A stretch of 64,000 nt of DNA from Crocinitomicaceae bacterium (GCA_029252405.1 JAQXBM010000002.1:1-64000), one strand, 5' to 3'. Positions 25,187 to 33,967 are shown, counted from the first letter of the stretch. Translations and numbers: made by a program. Notes: a model not told the origin generated them from the letters alone.

Positions 25187-25223
25187 CTAACGAACAACAT
25201 CTTTCATTACTAATGAACAACAT
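25187..25223 (-). repeat. Paired 14-base direct repeats upstream of the AAA_14 promoter
   Basis: CTAACGAACAACAT (25187-25200) and CTAATGAACAACAT (25210-25223) differ at one base and are offset by 23 bases, about two helical turns. They lie just upstream of the -7 box, where an activator or repressor would bind. The second copy abuts the cytochrome c stop codon. Confidence 0.6.
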
Positions 25224-25613
25224 TTATTGGGTAATATAGCTCATCAAGGTATCAAGGTCCTTTTTCTCCAAGTCATTGTAATCATGTGCCCATTTGGTGG
25301 GTTTACGCTCCATAACCTCTAACGTGTATTTATCCTCAATTTCAATCAAAGAATCTTGATTGGTGATGAAGGTGATCAACCATTCTTCAGAAGGAGATCG
25401 CTCTAAAACACCATTCATTTTTGGTCCTGTCCCATCCTTATGGAAATTATGGCAGGTCGCGCAATTTGCCTTGAATACTCCAGGCGCTGGAATGTTTGTA
25501 CTGTACATATTAATAACTCCACAGAAAGGAATAGGCTCTTCTTTTACTTCTGTTTTATTGAAACAGCTAGCGCAAGTGAGTAGACAAAGACCTATGACTG
25601 TGAGTGTTTTCAA
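25224..25613 (-). CDS. Mono-heme cytochrome c lipoprotein
   Basis: A 129-residue lipoprotein (lipobox TCASC). One heme site, CATCH (about 49-53), is followed by the likely axial methionine in GPKMNGV. Small class I cytochromes of this kind carry electrons outside the cytoplasm. It lies five bases after the preceding lipoprotein gene, so the two are one operon. A redox partner cannot be named. Confidence 0.92.
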   Translation of the reverse strand: MKTLTVIGLCLLTCASCFNKTEVKEEPIPFCGVINMYSTNIPAPGVFKANCATCHNFHKDGTGPKMNGVLERSPSEEWLITFITNQDSLIEIEDKYTLEVMERKPTKWAHDYNDLEKKDLDTLMSYITQ

Positions 25614-25618
25614 AACGA

Positions 25619-26017
25619 CTAATAATCTGTTTCACCAACAATGTAGCTTTGTGCTTTCAAAAAGCCCATGATTCCTCCCGGACACGGCCCATTCGATTCA
25701 ATACTGCGGCTTGTCATGTATCCAGTCACGGTGATTTTCTCACAACTTGCAACTTCCTCATCAAAACAAACAGCAGTAACCACACGGTCTTCAGCAGTAA
25801 CGTATCCTCCGTTCGAGCAGTAGCAACTCAATTCATTCATCACACCAGCGACACTTCGAAACGATCCTGTTAGCGTAATTTGGTTCAGCACAGGTTCAGT
25901 CGTTTGTTCATCCGTGTTCTCAGTTGGCTGAGTTTCTGTTATGGGCGTTGTTTTTTCAGAACATGAACTGAAAGCCGACAAACCAATAATTAGAATGGTT
26001 GAAAAAAGAAGTTTCAT
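25619..26017 (-). CDS. Small cysteine-containing lipoprotein of unknown function
   Basis: A 132-residue lipoprotein (lipobox FSSC, about residues 16-19), followed by a Thr/Glu-rich linker and a compact domain with several cysteines (SCYCSNGG, TAVCFDEE, ASCEK, GPCPGG). The beta-strand segments ITLTGSFRSVAG and KITVTGYM suggest an OB-like or lipocalin-like fold, but I recognise no family. It is the first gene of the operon with cytochrome c. Confidence 0.8.
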   Translation of the reverse strand: MKLLFSTILIIGLSAFSSCSEKTTPITETQPTENTDEQTTEPVLNQITLTGSFRSVAGVMNELSCYCSNGGYVTAEDRVVTAVCFDEEVASCEKITVTGYMTSRSIESNGPCPGGIMGFLKAQSYIVGETDY

Positions 26018-26032
26018 GAGAAAGTGTTTTTA

Positions 26033-26040
26033 CGAAAGTA
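26033..26040 (-). promoter_or_regulatory. -7 box variant (TACTTTCG) for the lipoprotein-cytochrome operon
   Basis: TAnnTTCG, with 15 bases between it and the ATG at 26017. Confidence 0.4.
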
Positions 26041-26075
26041 CGGATTAATTATATGGGCAATCTTCTGGAATCAAG

Positions 26076-27650
26076 CTACAATTTGAAGATCGAAACGTGT
26101 TCAGTCCCACCCACTTTGTTCTCAAAATACGGCATCAAGCTTTCATCTTGCAACAAATTAACATTGCTGATCACGAGGAATTTTGCACCCCATTTTTTTG
26201 CCTTCTCGACCTGTTCGGCGCGCGTGTCCGTATGACCAAAATCATTGTAACCCTCGCGGTTCATCAAGTACAAGCTAATGTTAATACTCCCGTCAGGGAA
26301 AGAAACGACGCGGTCTTTTGGCTTCACTCCTGCTTTTTCAAACACGGGTTCAATCGTTTCGAGTTCCTTCAAGGTAACGCTGTAATCCCAATGGTACCAT
26401 TCCCAGAACTTCACTTCTTCCTTGTCTAGAACAAAGGAATTTTTCGCCCATTTCTTTCCAATGTCGTACTTCACAACTGTTTGAACTGCTGCTGAGTATA
26501 CGAGAAAGAGTAATCCGAGGCTCGCCGTTATTTTGACAGCCTTAGATTGGAAAATTGTCTCAAAATGATTTCGGAGGTAATCCAAAAAGAAAATGGAAAT
26601 GAGCGGAATGAAAATCAACAGGTTCGTCAAATAGTATTCGTGAACATTGAATACTTGGAAGAAGAGTAGAAAGTACCCGACAATTCCGAGCGTAATCAAA
26701 ATGCTGAGTGCCAAGAAATAGCGGTTTGCTTTTTTGTAGTTGATGATCAATCCAACGAAAATGATTCCAAGCAATGACAATGCAGGAACATTGAAATACG
26801 CTGGTTTCAAATCGCTGTGGAGCAATTTCCAGTTAGAGTAAATGTCATCCCATCCGAGTTCCCAAATTGGCAACAATCCTTGAAGGAACACAAGTGACAT
26901 GTTGTTCGCGTTGTAAGATCCAGCGTAGCTGTACCAACCAAATATCAGTGCAAGTGTCGCGGCATAAGGTAAGAGTTCTTTCCAACGTTCTTTGAGCGAT
27001 TTCTCCTTCACCAACATTTCGTAGAGGAAGATAGCACCCAATCCGAAGAAGAGCAGGAGAGATGTGATTTTCAGTAACCCCGCAAAGAGGAACAAAATGC
27101 AGGCATAAACCAAGTGCTTGTAGGACTTTTCGGCTCGATGTCGATAGAAGTGATACGCCGCGATCAATGCTAAACCGAAAGCATTTGTGTTCATCATAAA
27201 GCTGTTCCCGTAGTAAGCCAAAATTGGAGAACTGAACAGCAGAAGTGGAATAAAGATTGCCCAGAAGTCATCTTTTAAGAAGCGTTGAACAAGCTTTTTC
27301 AGGTAGAAAAGTCCAATGGCCAAGATCAGAAAACTGATGCCTCGAAAAATCCAATAGTGCTTTCCAGTAACTTGCCAAATCTTACCTACAGAATAGTAAA
27401 CGATTGGAAATTCACTAATCGTTTTACCAGATTGTCCTTCTCCGCGCCAGTGAATTTCAGGCTCTAAAAACGGCAGATTATCTTGATAATAGTGCTGCGT
27501 GATGGAAAGGCAATCTGATTGTCTCCACTGATGGCGCGAATATGGTCCGCGATCCATCGTTTCAAATGTTCCGTAAAACCAGGCAACCATCAAAAACAGA
27601 ACGCCGTAAATGAGATTGATTTGTAGTGGAGAAAATTTGCGACCCATCAT
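26076..27650 (-). CDS. GT-C-type integral membrane glycosyltransferase, putative
   Basis: A 524-residue protein with about 10-12 membrane helices and an extracytoplasmic loop after the first helix (MDRGPYSRHQWRQSDC), where GT-C enzymes keep their acidic catalytic residue. The C-terminal 120 residues are soluble. Family-39-like enzymes use polyprenyl-phosphate sugars to modify lipids or proteins; donor and acceptor here are unknown. The start overlaps the xseB stop by four bases, so it is the last gene of the xseA-xseB transcript. Confidence 0.7.
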   Translation of the reverse strand: MMGRKFSPLQINLIYGVLFLMVAWFYGTFETMDRGPYSRHQWRQSDCLSITQHYYQDNLPFLEPEIHWRGEGQSGKTISEFPIVYYSVGKIWQVTGKHYWIFRGISFLILAIGLFYLKKLVQRFLKDDFWAIFIPLLLFSSPILAYYGNSFMMNTNAFGLALIAAYHFYRHRAEKSYKHLVYACILFLFAGLLKITSLLLFFGLGAIFLYEMLVKEKSLKERWKELLPYAATLALIFGWYSYAGSYNANNMSLVFLQGLLPIWELGWDDIYSNWKLLHSDLKPAYFNVPALSLLGIIFVGLIINYKKANRYFLALSILITLGIVGYFLLFFQVFNVHEYYLTNLLIFIPLISIFFLDYLRNHFETIFQSKAVKITASLGLLFLVYSAAVQTVVKYDIGKKWAKNSFVLDKEEVKFWEWYHWDYSVTLKELETIEPVFEKAGVKPKDRVVSFPDGSINISLYLMNREGYNDFGHTDTRAEQVEKAKKWGAKFLVISNVNLLQDESLMPYFENKVGGTEHVSIFKL

Positions 27651-27853
27651 TCGTTTTCAGCTTCGAGTTCTTTCAAAATTTGATTGACGTCTTCTTCGGT
27701 GGAAGTCAGTTTTTTCTTACAAACAGCGATCAATTCTGAAGCGCGCTTCACCTTTTCGCTGAGTTCATCAACGGAAATTTCACCGTCTTCAATGTCAGCA
27801 ACAATTTGTTGCAATTCCGCGAATGCGTCCGAATATGTTTGTTCTTTACTCAT
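27647..27853 (-). CDS. xseB: Exodeoxyribonuclease VII small subunit
   Basis: A 68-residue helical protein of normal XseB length, with the family motif YSDAFAELQQIVADIEDGEISVDEL split over residues 7-31. It overlaps xseA by eight bases. With XseA it forms exonuclease VII, which degrades single-stranded DNA from both ends. Confidence 0.95.
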   Translation of the reverse strand: MSKEQTYSDAFAELQQIVADIEDGEISVDELSEKVKRASELIAVCKKKLTSTEEDVNQILKELEAENE

Positions 27854-29237
27854 CTGATTGATCCTTCACCTCGGTGATTTCTGATTCCACCGTAAATGTA
27901 GCAGTTCTTGTGATAACTTTCTCGCCAATAGCCGGTCGATTATCTGCTCCAATGGTTTTTTTGTTCAGCGTTGTGATGGAATATCCGCGTTTCAAGACCT
28001 TAATTGGGTCCATCAATTCGACAGATCGAACGAGTTGAGCAAGCTTGTTTTCCTCTGAAACTAAACTTGCTTTAACGTGAATGGGAATTCGTTCTTGGAT
28101 TGATTTCAGTTCAAAATCACGCCGTTTGAGTGAAGTCTGAAACGCATTGATCCCCATTCGCTCCATGCGTTGCAGGTTGAGTGATTCTGTTTTCAAAGAG
28201 AGTTTGGCAAGATGAATTAATTCTTGTTGCTTCTTACGAACCAGGTAATGTTCTTCTTGTAACCTTCTTCGAGAAACAGTGCTAAATTTTTCAAAAGTTC
28301 GATTGAAACGATGGTTCGCTTCACTCAAAATAGAGATCGATTGTCGCTTGATACTTTTCCCCGCGTCTTTCAATGGGACGGAGAATTCATGGAACGATTG
28401 AATCAAGAAGTCGCCCAATTCTGTAGGTGTGATTGCATTGCGAAACGAGATCATTTCTGCCACCGTCAAGTTGGTTGAATGTCCAATTCCCGTCAATACA
28501 GGAAGCGAAAATGAGGCAATCGCCGCGCACAAATCGTAATTATTATAGCACGAAAGACCGACTTCACCACCGCCGCCACGAACGATCACAACCACATCGA
28601 AATGATCTTTGACCTTTTCAATTTGTCGCAATTGATGAACAATCGATGACACCGCATTATCACCTTGAACGTATGCAGGAAAGAGCATTTTGAAAAAAGC
28701 ATAGTTCCATTGATTCTGATCAATTACTTTGTAAAAGTCAGAAAGTCCCTTGCTCGATTCGGCCGAAATCACGGCAATTCTTTGTGGCAATAATGGAAAT
28801 TTCAATTGCTGATTTGCATTCAACAAACCTTCTTTTTGCAGTCGTTTGAGCGTTTCTTGACGTTCACGTTGTAATTCTCCTAGCGCATAATTTGGGTCGA
28901 TGTCCAAAATTTGCAAGCTCAAACCATAGGTTTCATGAAAGGCAATTTTAACTTGCATGAGCAGGGTAGTGTCGTCCTTCAAAGGTTCTTTCACCACTTG
29001 CATAAACCGCTGATTGATGCGTTCGAAATTGTGTTTCCAAATCGACCCGGATATTTGAGCAACGATCTTTCCATCCTCTTTTTGCAATAATTCTGGGAAG
29101 CAATGTCCGCTTGGAAAGCGATTCAGTTTGTGCATTTCCGCCTTAACCCAATACGTTTGGTGGTATCGCTCTTCGATCGTTTTTCGTATCGAGCTAACAA
29201 CTTGTTTGAGGGTAAATATTTTGGGTTCGTTGGACAT
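27846..29237 (-). CDS. xseA: Exodeoxyribonuclease VII large subunit
   Basis: A 463-residue nuclease subunit. An N-terminal OB-fold (about 1-110) precedes the catalytic region with RIAVISAESSKGLSDF, VVIVRGGGG and GIGHSTNLTVAE, then a long helical C-terminal part for oligomerisation with XseB. The family usually has GIGHETD; here the motif reads GIGHSTN, a difference found in Bacteroidota but worth noting. A TATCTTCG box ends five bases before the ATG, so the transcript may be leaderless. Confidence 0.94.
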   Translation of the reverse strand: MSNEPKIFTLKQVVSSIRKTIEERYHQTYWVKAEMHKLNRFPSGHCFPELLQKEDGKIVAQISGSIWKHNFERINQRFMQVVKEPLKDDTTLLMQVKIAFHETYGLSLQILDIDPNYALGELQRERQETLKRLQKEGLLNANQQLKFPLLPQRIAVISAESSKGLSDFYKVIDQNQWNYAFFKMLFPAYVQGDNAVSSIVHQLRQIEKVKDHFDVVVIVRGGGGEVGLSCYNNYDLCAAIASFSLPVLTGIGHSTNLTVAEMISFRNAITPTELGDFLIQSFHEFSVPLKDAGKSIKRQSISILSEANHRFNRTFEKFSTVSRRRLQEEHYLVRKKQQELIHLAKLSLKTESLNLQRMERMGINAFQTSLKRRDFELKSIQERIPIHVKASLVSEENKLAQLVRSVELMDPIKVLKRGYSITTLNKKTIGADNRPAIGEKVITRTATFTVESEITEVKDQSDE

Positions 29238-29242
29238 TGGAA

Positions 29243-29250
29243 CGAAGATA
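29243..29250 (-). promoter_or_regulatory. -7 box variant (TATCTTCG) for xseA
   Basis: TAnnTTCG five bases before the xseA ATG and just after the stop of the upstream kinase gene; predicts a leaderless transcript. Confidence 0.4.
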
Positions 29251-29257
29251 ATGGAAA

Positions 29258-30133
29258 TTAGTGGTAGGGTTCTACATTCTTTAAAATGATGTTTTTACAC
29301 GAGTTTGTGTAATGTCCTCCGAATAAATTGGCGTGAACAAGCAAGGGGTACAATTGACACATTTCGAGACGATCACGCCAATTCTTTTCCAAGGGAAAAA
29401 GCTGATTATAGGCTTCGTAGAAAAGTTCGTCGAAACCACCGAATAACAACGTCATTGCCAAATCCATTTCCCGATGCCCGTAATACACAGCTGGATCAAT
29501 CAGGACAGGTTTGTTTCGTTCATCGGACATGCAATTGCCCGACCATAAATCGCCATGAAGAAGACTTGATGGCTGGTCACTAAAAAGTAGCTCAATTCGT
29601 TCATTCAGTGCATTCAATTGTTGGGGGTTAAATGACAGTTGTTGCTTCGCGTCCAATAACTCAAGTTGCTTTAAAATGCGCTCATGGAAGTAGAAGGACG
29701 ACCATTTTTTGTGAAATTCATTCGGCTGATTCAGACTACCAATGTAGTTGTTGTGATCCAGTCCAAAGTAATCGTGAGTATTCTGGTGCATTGACGCAAG
29801 TTGTTCGCCAAATTCTTTCCAATAGCCCGGAGTTTTCTCTCCGGAAGAGATGTATTCCAAGAGGATGAATTGACCGTCAAGGAAGGAGTCTACTGCTAGA
29901 ATAGTAGGAATTCGGAAGGCAGCATTCTTCGTCAAAAGTTCCAGTCCTTTAGCTTCTTTTTCAAAAAGTTCGGGTGAAGAACTTTGATTGATTTTTATGA
30001 GAAAAGTACCTTCACTCGTAAGAAGTTTATACACCTGATTGTTATCACCACCATGAACAGGAAGCCCTTGATCAATTGTAAAGTCGCTGCCAAAATGGTT
30101 TTTTAAAACTGACTCGATGGAATCAAAAAGCAT
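29258..30133 (-). CDS. Fructosamine kinase family protein
   Basis: A 291-residue cytoplasmic small-molecule kinase of the APH-like fold. ATP-binding residues lie in QVYKLLTSEGTFLIKIN (about 33-49); the catalytic loop is LHGDLWSGNC (about 197-206) and the metal-binding segment VLIDPAVYYGHREMDLA follows. These proteins phosphorylate ketosamines on glycated amines or proteins, aiding their removal. A TATCTTCG box lies 38 bases upstream. Confidence 0.9.
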   Translation of the reverse strand: MLFDSIESVLKNHFGSDFTIDQGLPVHGGDNNQVYKLLTSEGTFLIKINQSSSPELFEKEAKGLELLTKNAAFRIPTILAVDSFLDGQFILLEYISSGEKTPGYWKEFGEQLASMHQNTHDYFGLDHNNYIGSLNQPNEFHKKWSSFYFHERILKQLELLDAKQQLSFNPQQLNALNERIELLFSDQPSSLLHGDLWSGNCMSDERNKPVLIDPAVYYGHREMDLAMTLLFGGFDELFYEAYNQLFPLEKNWRDRLEMCQLYPLLVHANLFGGHYTNSCKNIILKNVEPYH

Positions 30134-30171
30134 AGTAAAATCGTCCGTTTGGGAGAGTTAGATGTCGGAAC

Positions 30172-30179
30172 GAAGATAT
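30172..30179 (-). promoter_or_regulatory. -7 box variant (TATCTTCG) for the fructosamine kinase gene
   Basis: TAnnTTCG identical to the xseA box, 38 bases before the ATG at 30133. Confidence 0.4.
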
Positions 30180-30195
30180 GGAATTTCAAGATATC

Positions 30196-30269
30196 GGGGT
30201 TCGGCTCCGCTCACCCCTCGCGTTACTCTTTCAACGACTTCAACTGAGGGGTGAGCGGAGCCGAACTCC
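30196..30269. repeat. Long inverted repeat (24-base arms)
   Basis: Arms at 30196-30219 and 30246-30269 are complementary over 24 bases with a single mismatch (20 consecutive pairs include CGGCTCCGCTCACCCCTC) and enclose a 26-base loop that can itself pair through CGTT/AACG. The arms are much more GC-rich than their surroundings. It lies between two minus-strand genes and has no T run, so it is not an ordinary terminator. It may belong to a dispersed palindromic family. Confidence 0.85.
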
Positions 30270-30274
30270 GCAAT

Positions 30275-32599
30275 CTATTCCATTGACAAAATCATCTTCT
30301 TCAATTCCTCCTCTTCTTCATCCTTCGGAGTGAAATTTCTCGCCATTTGAATCAATTTTTCATCCGTCAGATCTCCGTTAAAAACAGAGTCTCTGAGAGT
30401 CAAACCAAAAGCAGTAACGAGATTAACCAAATCGTTTTGAATGATTTCACTACTTTGATTCAGGCTGAATTTTCGTTCAATACTCGTCGAGTCCTCGAAA
30501 GGCTTGTAGCGTAATTTCACAAAGGCCAATTCTTCTCGGTTAAACGTTGATTTCGTTTTAGTAAAGTGGCTTTCCGTTTTAGTTTCTTTTCCTCGTTCGA
30601 TTTCATAAACTGCAATCACTGAATGGCTGTATCCCATCTCTCCGCCATCTTTCGTGTCATCGTCGAAGTCTTTGGCTGGCATCAAACGATTTTCGTAACC
30701 AATCAATCGGTAGTTTTTGACCAATGCTGGATTGAATTCAACGTTCAATTTCACATCGCGGGCTATGTTGATGAGGTTTCCTATATCTCCACAAAGTACT
30801 TGCGAAGCAGTTTTCAGATCGTTGATGTAGAAATGATTTCCATCGCCACGATCGGCAAGCGTTTCGAGAATATCGTCGCGGTAATTTCCCATTCCATACC
30901 CCAAGGCCGTTAAATAAATTCCTTTTCCGCGTTTCTGAGAAATGTAATCTTCTAACTCAGACGTAGAGTTAATTCCAACATTGAAATCTCCGTCAGTCGC
31001 CAATAGAATTCGGTTATTGAATTGAGGATCGTAATAGCGCTCCGCTAGATCGTAAGCAGTTTGAATTCCTCCAGCTCCGTTTGTCGAGCCATTCGCTACG
31101 AGGCTAGATAATGCTCTGTAAATTTTTGCTTTTTGATCACAGGTTGTTGGTTTCAAAGCGATCCCAACTTTTCCAGAGTAAGTTACAATTGAAATTCGAT
31201 CTCCCTGCTGCAAACCTTTCACGAATTCTTTAAAAGATGCGATGACCAATGGTAACTTGTTATTGCTCGACATCGATCCAGAAACATCCACCAACAGCAC
31301 AATGTTGTGGTATTTTCTAGGTTGATCTTCAGGGATATCTGCTGCTCGAACGCGAATGGTCAACAATTCATTTTGTGGATTCCATACACAGTTGTTTCGC
31401 TCTAATTCCACACCGATTAACTCATCTTTTTCGATGGCCGCAGGTTTATGTTTGAAAGAATTCAGCATTTCCTCGAGTCGCACTGCATCGCGATGGATGG
31501 TTTGACCTAGACCGAATTTCGTTTTGATGTAAGTCCAAGATGCGCGATCGACATCCAGCCCAAACGTCGAGTTCGGTGAGGTAAGCGGAGAAAGGAAATC
31601 GTTTTCATAGATTTCTGAGAAGCGATCAAAACTCAACCTGTTTTCTGTCGCTTCCATATAAACTGTTGGTGGCCGATACTGAGGTGTTGGGCTTGAGTAC
31701 GTATGAGCATAGCTGTACGTCGAGCGGTTCAGGGCTCGTGCTCTTCGCTCTCGAATAACTTGCTGGCGCGTCATGCCATTCACAAGGATAACTCCGCCCG
31801 TTGCATCGCCATAACAGGCAGGGACTCCTCCAGTAATCACTTGAACATTTTTAATGAATGATTTTGGAATTCCGTCCAACGAATTCACGCGTATCCCATC
31901 AATATAGTAGGCATTTTGACCTGCACGGGCACCACGAATATTGACACCTGAAAAATCATTAGTTGCATTTACACTCCCAACAGTTCCGGCTATTCCCAGA
32001 GCACTTCTATTAGGCATTTTACCGATATCCTCACGTGTAACTGTCGTTCCTGTAGCCGATGCGTCTTTGTTGATAAGGGGGCTGGAGTAAGCGACGATCG
32101 ATACGGATTCAATCTGTTGAACGTTGTTTGAAATCACATTATTCGCGTCAAATTTCATAGGATTCTGAGGAATGTCCTCTCGTTTGACAGCGTTAACAGG
32201 TAATACATTTGATAACCTTTCGATTATAGCGGGGTCATTGGATTGGGAAAACTTGCCCTCGCCCTTACCTTGAATAGCCAACAAACTCGAATCTACTTCG
32301 TAAGAATGATATACCAACTGATTGGGTTGAATGTACACGGCTTGTTTGTAGATGAAAAAGCTATCACGATACGAGCAGTATAAATCTACTCTTCCCGCGG
32401 GAAGTTTTCGAGAAATGACTTTTTCTAGGGTGTTTTCTTTGAATAGCAAGGTTGAATCCTGCCAGATCTGAACGGAAATACTGTCATCAGAAATGGAACT
32501 AGCTCGATCGAAAGAAACAATAACTCCTCCCGTTTGAGAAAAGGCGTTTGAAGCGAAAAACAAAGTCAAAAAGGCAAGTGCGAATTTCATAGGCGTCAT
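30275..32599 (-). CDS. TonB-plug/VWA chimeric surface protein
   Basis: A 774-residue exported protein (signal ending SNAFSQ; start at 32599 or 32590). After an N-terminal beta domain (about 22-115) comes a TonB-receptor plug-like domain (about 170-275: TVTREDIGKMPNRSA, GVNIRGARAGQNAYYIDGIRV, GGVPACYGDATGGVI). Then a YfbK-type region with RLEEMLNSF, a von Willebrand A domain (about 430-600) with a MIDAS motif DVSGSMS, and a C-terminal DUF3520-like part. No beta-barrel follows the plug, so it cannot be a working TonB transporter. VWA domains bind partners through a metal ion; the plug may serve as a docking module. Likely outer-membrane or periplasmic. Confidence 0.85.
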   Translation of the reverse strand: MTPMKFALAFLTLFFASNAFSQTGGVIVSFDRASSISDDSISVQIWQDSTLLFKENTLEKVISRKLPAGRVDLYCSYRDSFFIYKQAVYIQPNQLVYHSYEVDSSLLAIQGKGEGKFSQSNDPAIIERLSNVLPVNAVKREDIPQNPMKFDANNVISNNVQQIESVSIVAYSSPLINKDASATGTTVTREDIGKMPNRSALGIAGTVGSVNATNDFSGVNIRGARAGQNAYYIDGIRVNSLDGIPKSFIKNVQVITGGVPACYGDATGGVILVNGMTRQQVIRERRARALNRSTYSYAHTYSSPTPQYRPPTVYMEATENRLSFDRFSEIYENDFLSPLTSPNSTFGLDVDRASWTYIKTKFGLGQTIHRDAVRLEEMLNSFKHKPAAIEKDELIGVELERNNCVWNPQNELLTIRVRAADIPEDQPRKYHNIVLLVDVSGSMSSNNKLPLVIASFKEFVKGLQQGDRISIVTYSGKVGIALKPTTCDQKAKIYRALSSLVANGSTNGAGGIQTAYDLAERYYDPQFNNRILLATDGDFNVGINSTSELEDYISQKRGKGIYLTALGYGMGNYRDDILETLADRGDGNHFYINDLKTASQVLCGDIGNLINIARDVKLNVEFNPALVKNYRLIGYENRLMPAKDFDDDTKDGGEMGYSHSVIAVYEIERGKETKTESHFTKTKSTFNREELAFVKLRYKPFEDSTSIERKFSLNQSSEIIQNDLVNLVTAFGLTLRDSVFNGDLTDEKLIQMARNFTPKDEEEEELKKMILSME

Positions 32600-32640
32600 T
32601 TCCAGTTAGGATGATGATGCACTAAGAATTCCATAAAACG

Positions 32641-32746
32641 ATTGTCAGATTGTCCGAGACGCTTCGCTGCGATTGTCTGATAGTTTCAGGGAAGGACTAA
32701 AAGTCTTGATATTCGGAAAATCGGATAATCTGAACATCGGAAAATC
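32641..32746. repeat. Short repeats between pgk and the VWA gene
   Basis: The 147-base gap between the genes has TCGGAAAATC at 32713-32722 and again at 32737-32746, and a segment at 32641-32686 where ATTGTCAGATTGTC and CGATTGTCTGATAG partly echo each other around GCTTCGCTGCG. No T-rich terminator is seen after pgk. The meaning is unclear. Confidence 0.3.
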
Positions 32747-33940
32747 CTATTCACGCACAGCCTTAATCCCTGGTAATTCCTTTCCTTCCAAGTACTCCAA
32801 CATAGCACCACCACCAGTAGAAACATAGCTAACCTCGTCCGCTAAATTGAATTGATTAATCGCTGCCACTGAATCACCACCACCGATTAAAGAAAAGGCT
32901 CCATTAGATGTTGCGTCCACAATAGCATTCGCCACAGAAACTGTTCCTTTTTGGAAGCTTTCCATCTCGAAAACGCCCATAGGGCCGTTCCACAAAATCA
33001 CTTTTGAGTTGACGATTACTTCACGACAAGCGTCAATTGTATTCGGTCCTACATCTAATCCCATCCATCCATCAGGAATGGCGTCAATTTGAACTTCTTG
33101 TGTGTTTGCGTCGTTTGAGAATTCGTCTGCAATAATCGTGTCGGTTGGAATCACCAAGTTCACACCTTTCGCTTTCGCTTGCTCCATGATGGATTTCGCC
33201 ATTTCCAAGAAATCGTCTTCTACTAAAGAGTTCCCAATTTGTCCTCCACTTGCTTTTACAAAGGTGTAGGCCATTCCACCGCCGATAATCAAGTTGTCAA
33301 CGCGGTCCAGTAAACGTTCAATGATCACAATTTTGGAAGAAACCTTCGCACCACCAACAATCGCAGTCACAGGTTTTTCGGCGCTATTCAGTACTTTGTC
33401 TACACTTTCAATTTCTCCCTCGATGAGGAATCCAAACAACTTGTCATTTGGGAAGAATTTCGCCGCGACTGTTGTGCTCGCATGAGCTCGGTGTGCTGTT
33501 CCAAAGGCGTCATTCACGTAAACGTCTCCATGCTTGGATAATTTTTCAGCAAATGCTTCATCTCCCGCAGTTTCTTCTTTGTAGAAACGCACGTTATCCA
33601 AAATCATCACTTCTCCAGCCTTTAGAGCTTTGCTCATTTCGTAAGCGCCTTCGCCGATGCAATCTCCTCCAAATTTCACAGGAGTTCCAATCACTTTCGA
33701 CACGTGATCAACGATGTTTTCCATTGAAAACTTCTGTTCGTATCCATCTTTTGGTCGACCGAGGTGCGACATCAAAACTACGCTTCCGCCTTGATCAATA
33801 ATGTGTTTGATAGTTGGAGCAGCAGCACGAATACGTGTATCATCAGTTACTTCAAGTGTTTCCTTGTTTATAGGAACATTAAAATCTACACGAATTAAAG
33901 CGCGTTTACCAGCAAAATTGTACGAATGAATGGAAGCCAT
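32747..33940 (-). CDS. pgk: Phosphoglycerate kinase
   Basis: A 397-residue glycolytic enzyme transferring phosphate from 1,3-bisphosphoglycerate to ADP. The signature RVDFNVP is near the N-terminus, followed by [40 protein letters not shown] and the C-terminal GGGDSVAAI and [13 protein letters not shown] blocks. The length is that of bacterial PGK. It has its own promoter and no adjacent glycolytic gene. Confidence 0.98.
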   Translation of the reverse strand: MASIHSYNFAGKRALIRVDFNVPINKETLEVTDDTRIRAAAPTIKHIIDQGGSVVLMSHLGRPKDGYEQKFSMENIVDHVSKVIGTPVKFGGDCIGEGAYEMSKALKAGEVMILDNVRFYKEETAGDEAFAEKLSKHGDVYVNDAFGTAHRAHASTTVAAKFFPNDKLFGFLIEGEIESVDKVLNSAEKPVTAIVGGAKVSSKIVIIERLLDRVDNLIIGGGMAYTFVKASGGQIGNSLVEDDFLEMAKSIMEQAKAKGVNLVIPTDTIIADEFSNDANTQEVQIDAIPDGWMGLDVGPNTIDACREVIVNSKVILWNGPMGVFEMESFQKGTVSVANAIVDATSNGAFSLIGGGDSVAAINQFNLADEVSYVSTGGGAMLEYLEGKELPGIKAVRE

Positions 33941-33959
33941 GAAAATCTGTTTTAGGCTG

Positions 33960-33967
33960 CAAAACTA
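33960..33967 (-). promoter_or_regulatory. -7 box (TAGTTTTG) for pgk
   Basis: A perfect TAnnTTTG match on the minus strand with 19 bases to the ATG at 33940. Confidence 0.5.
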
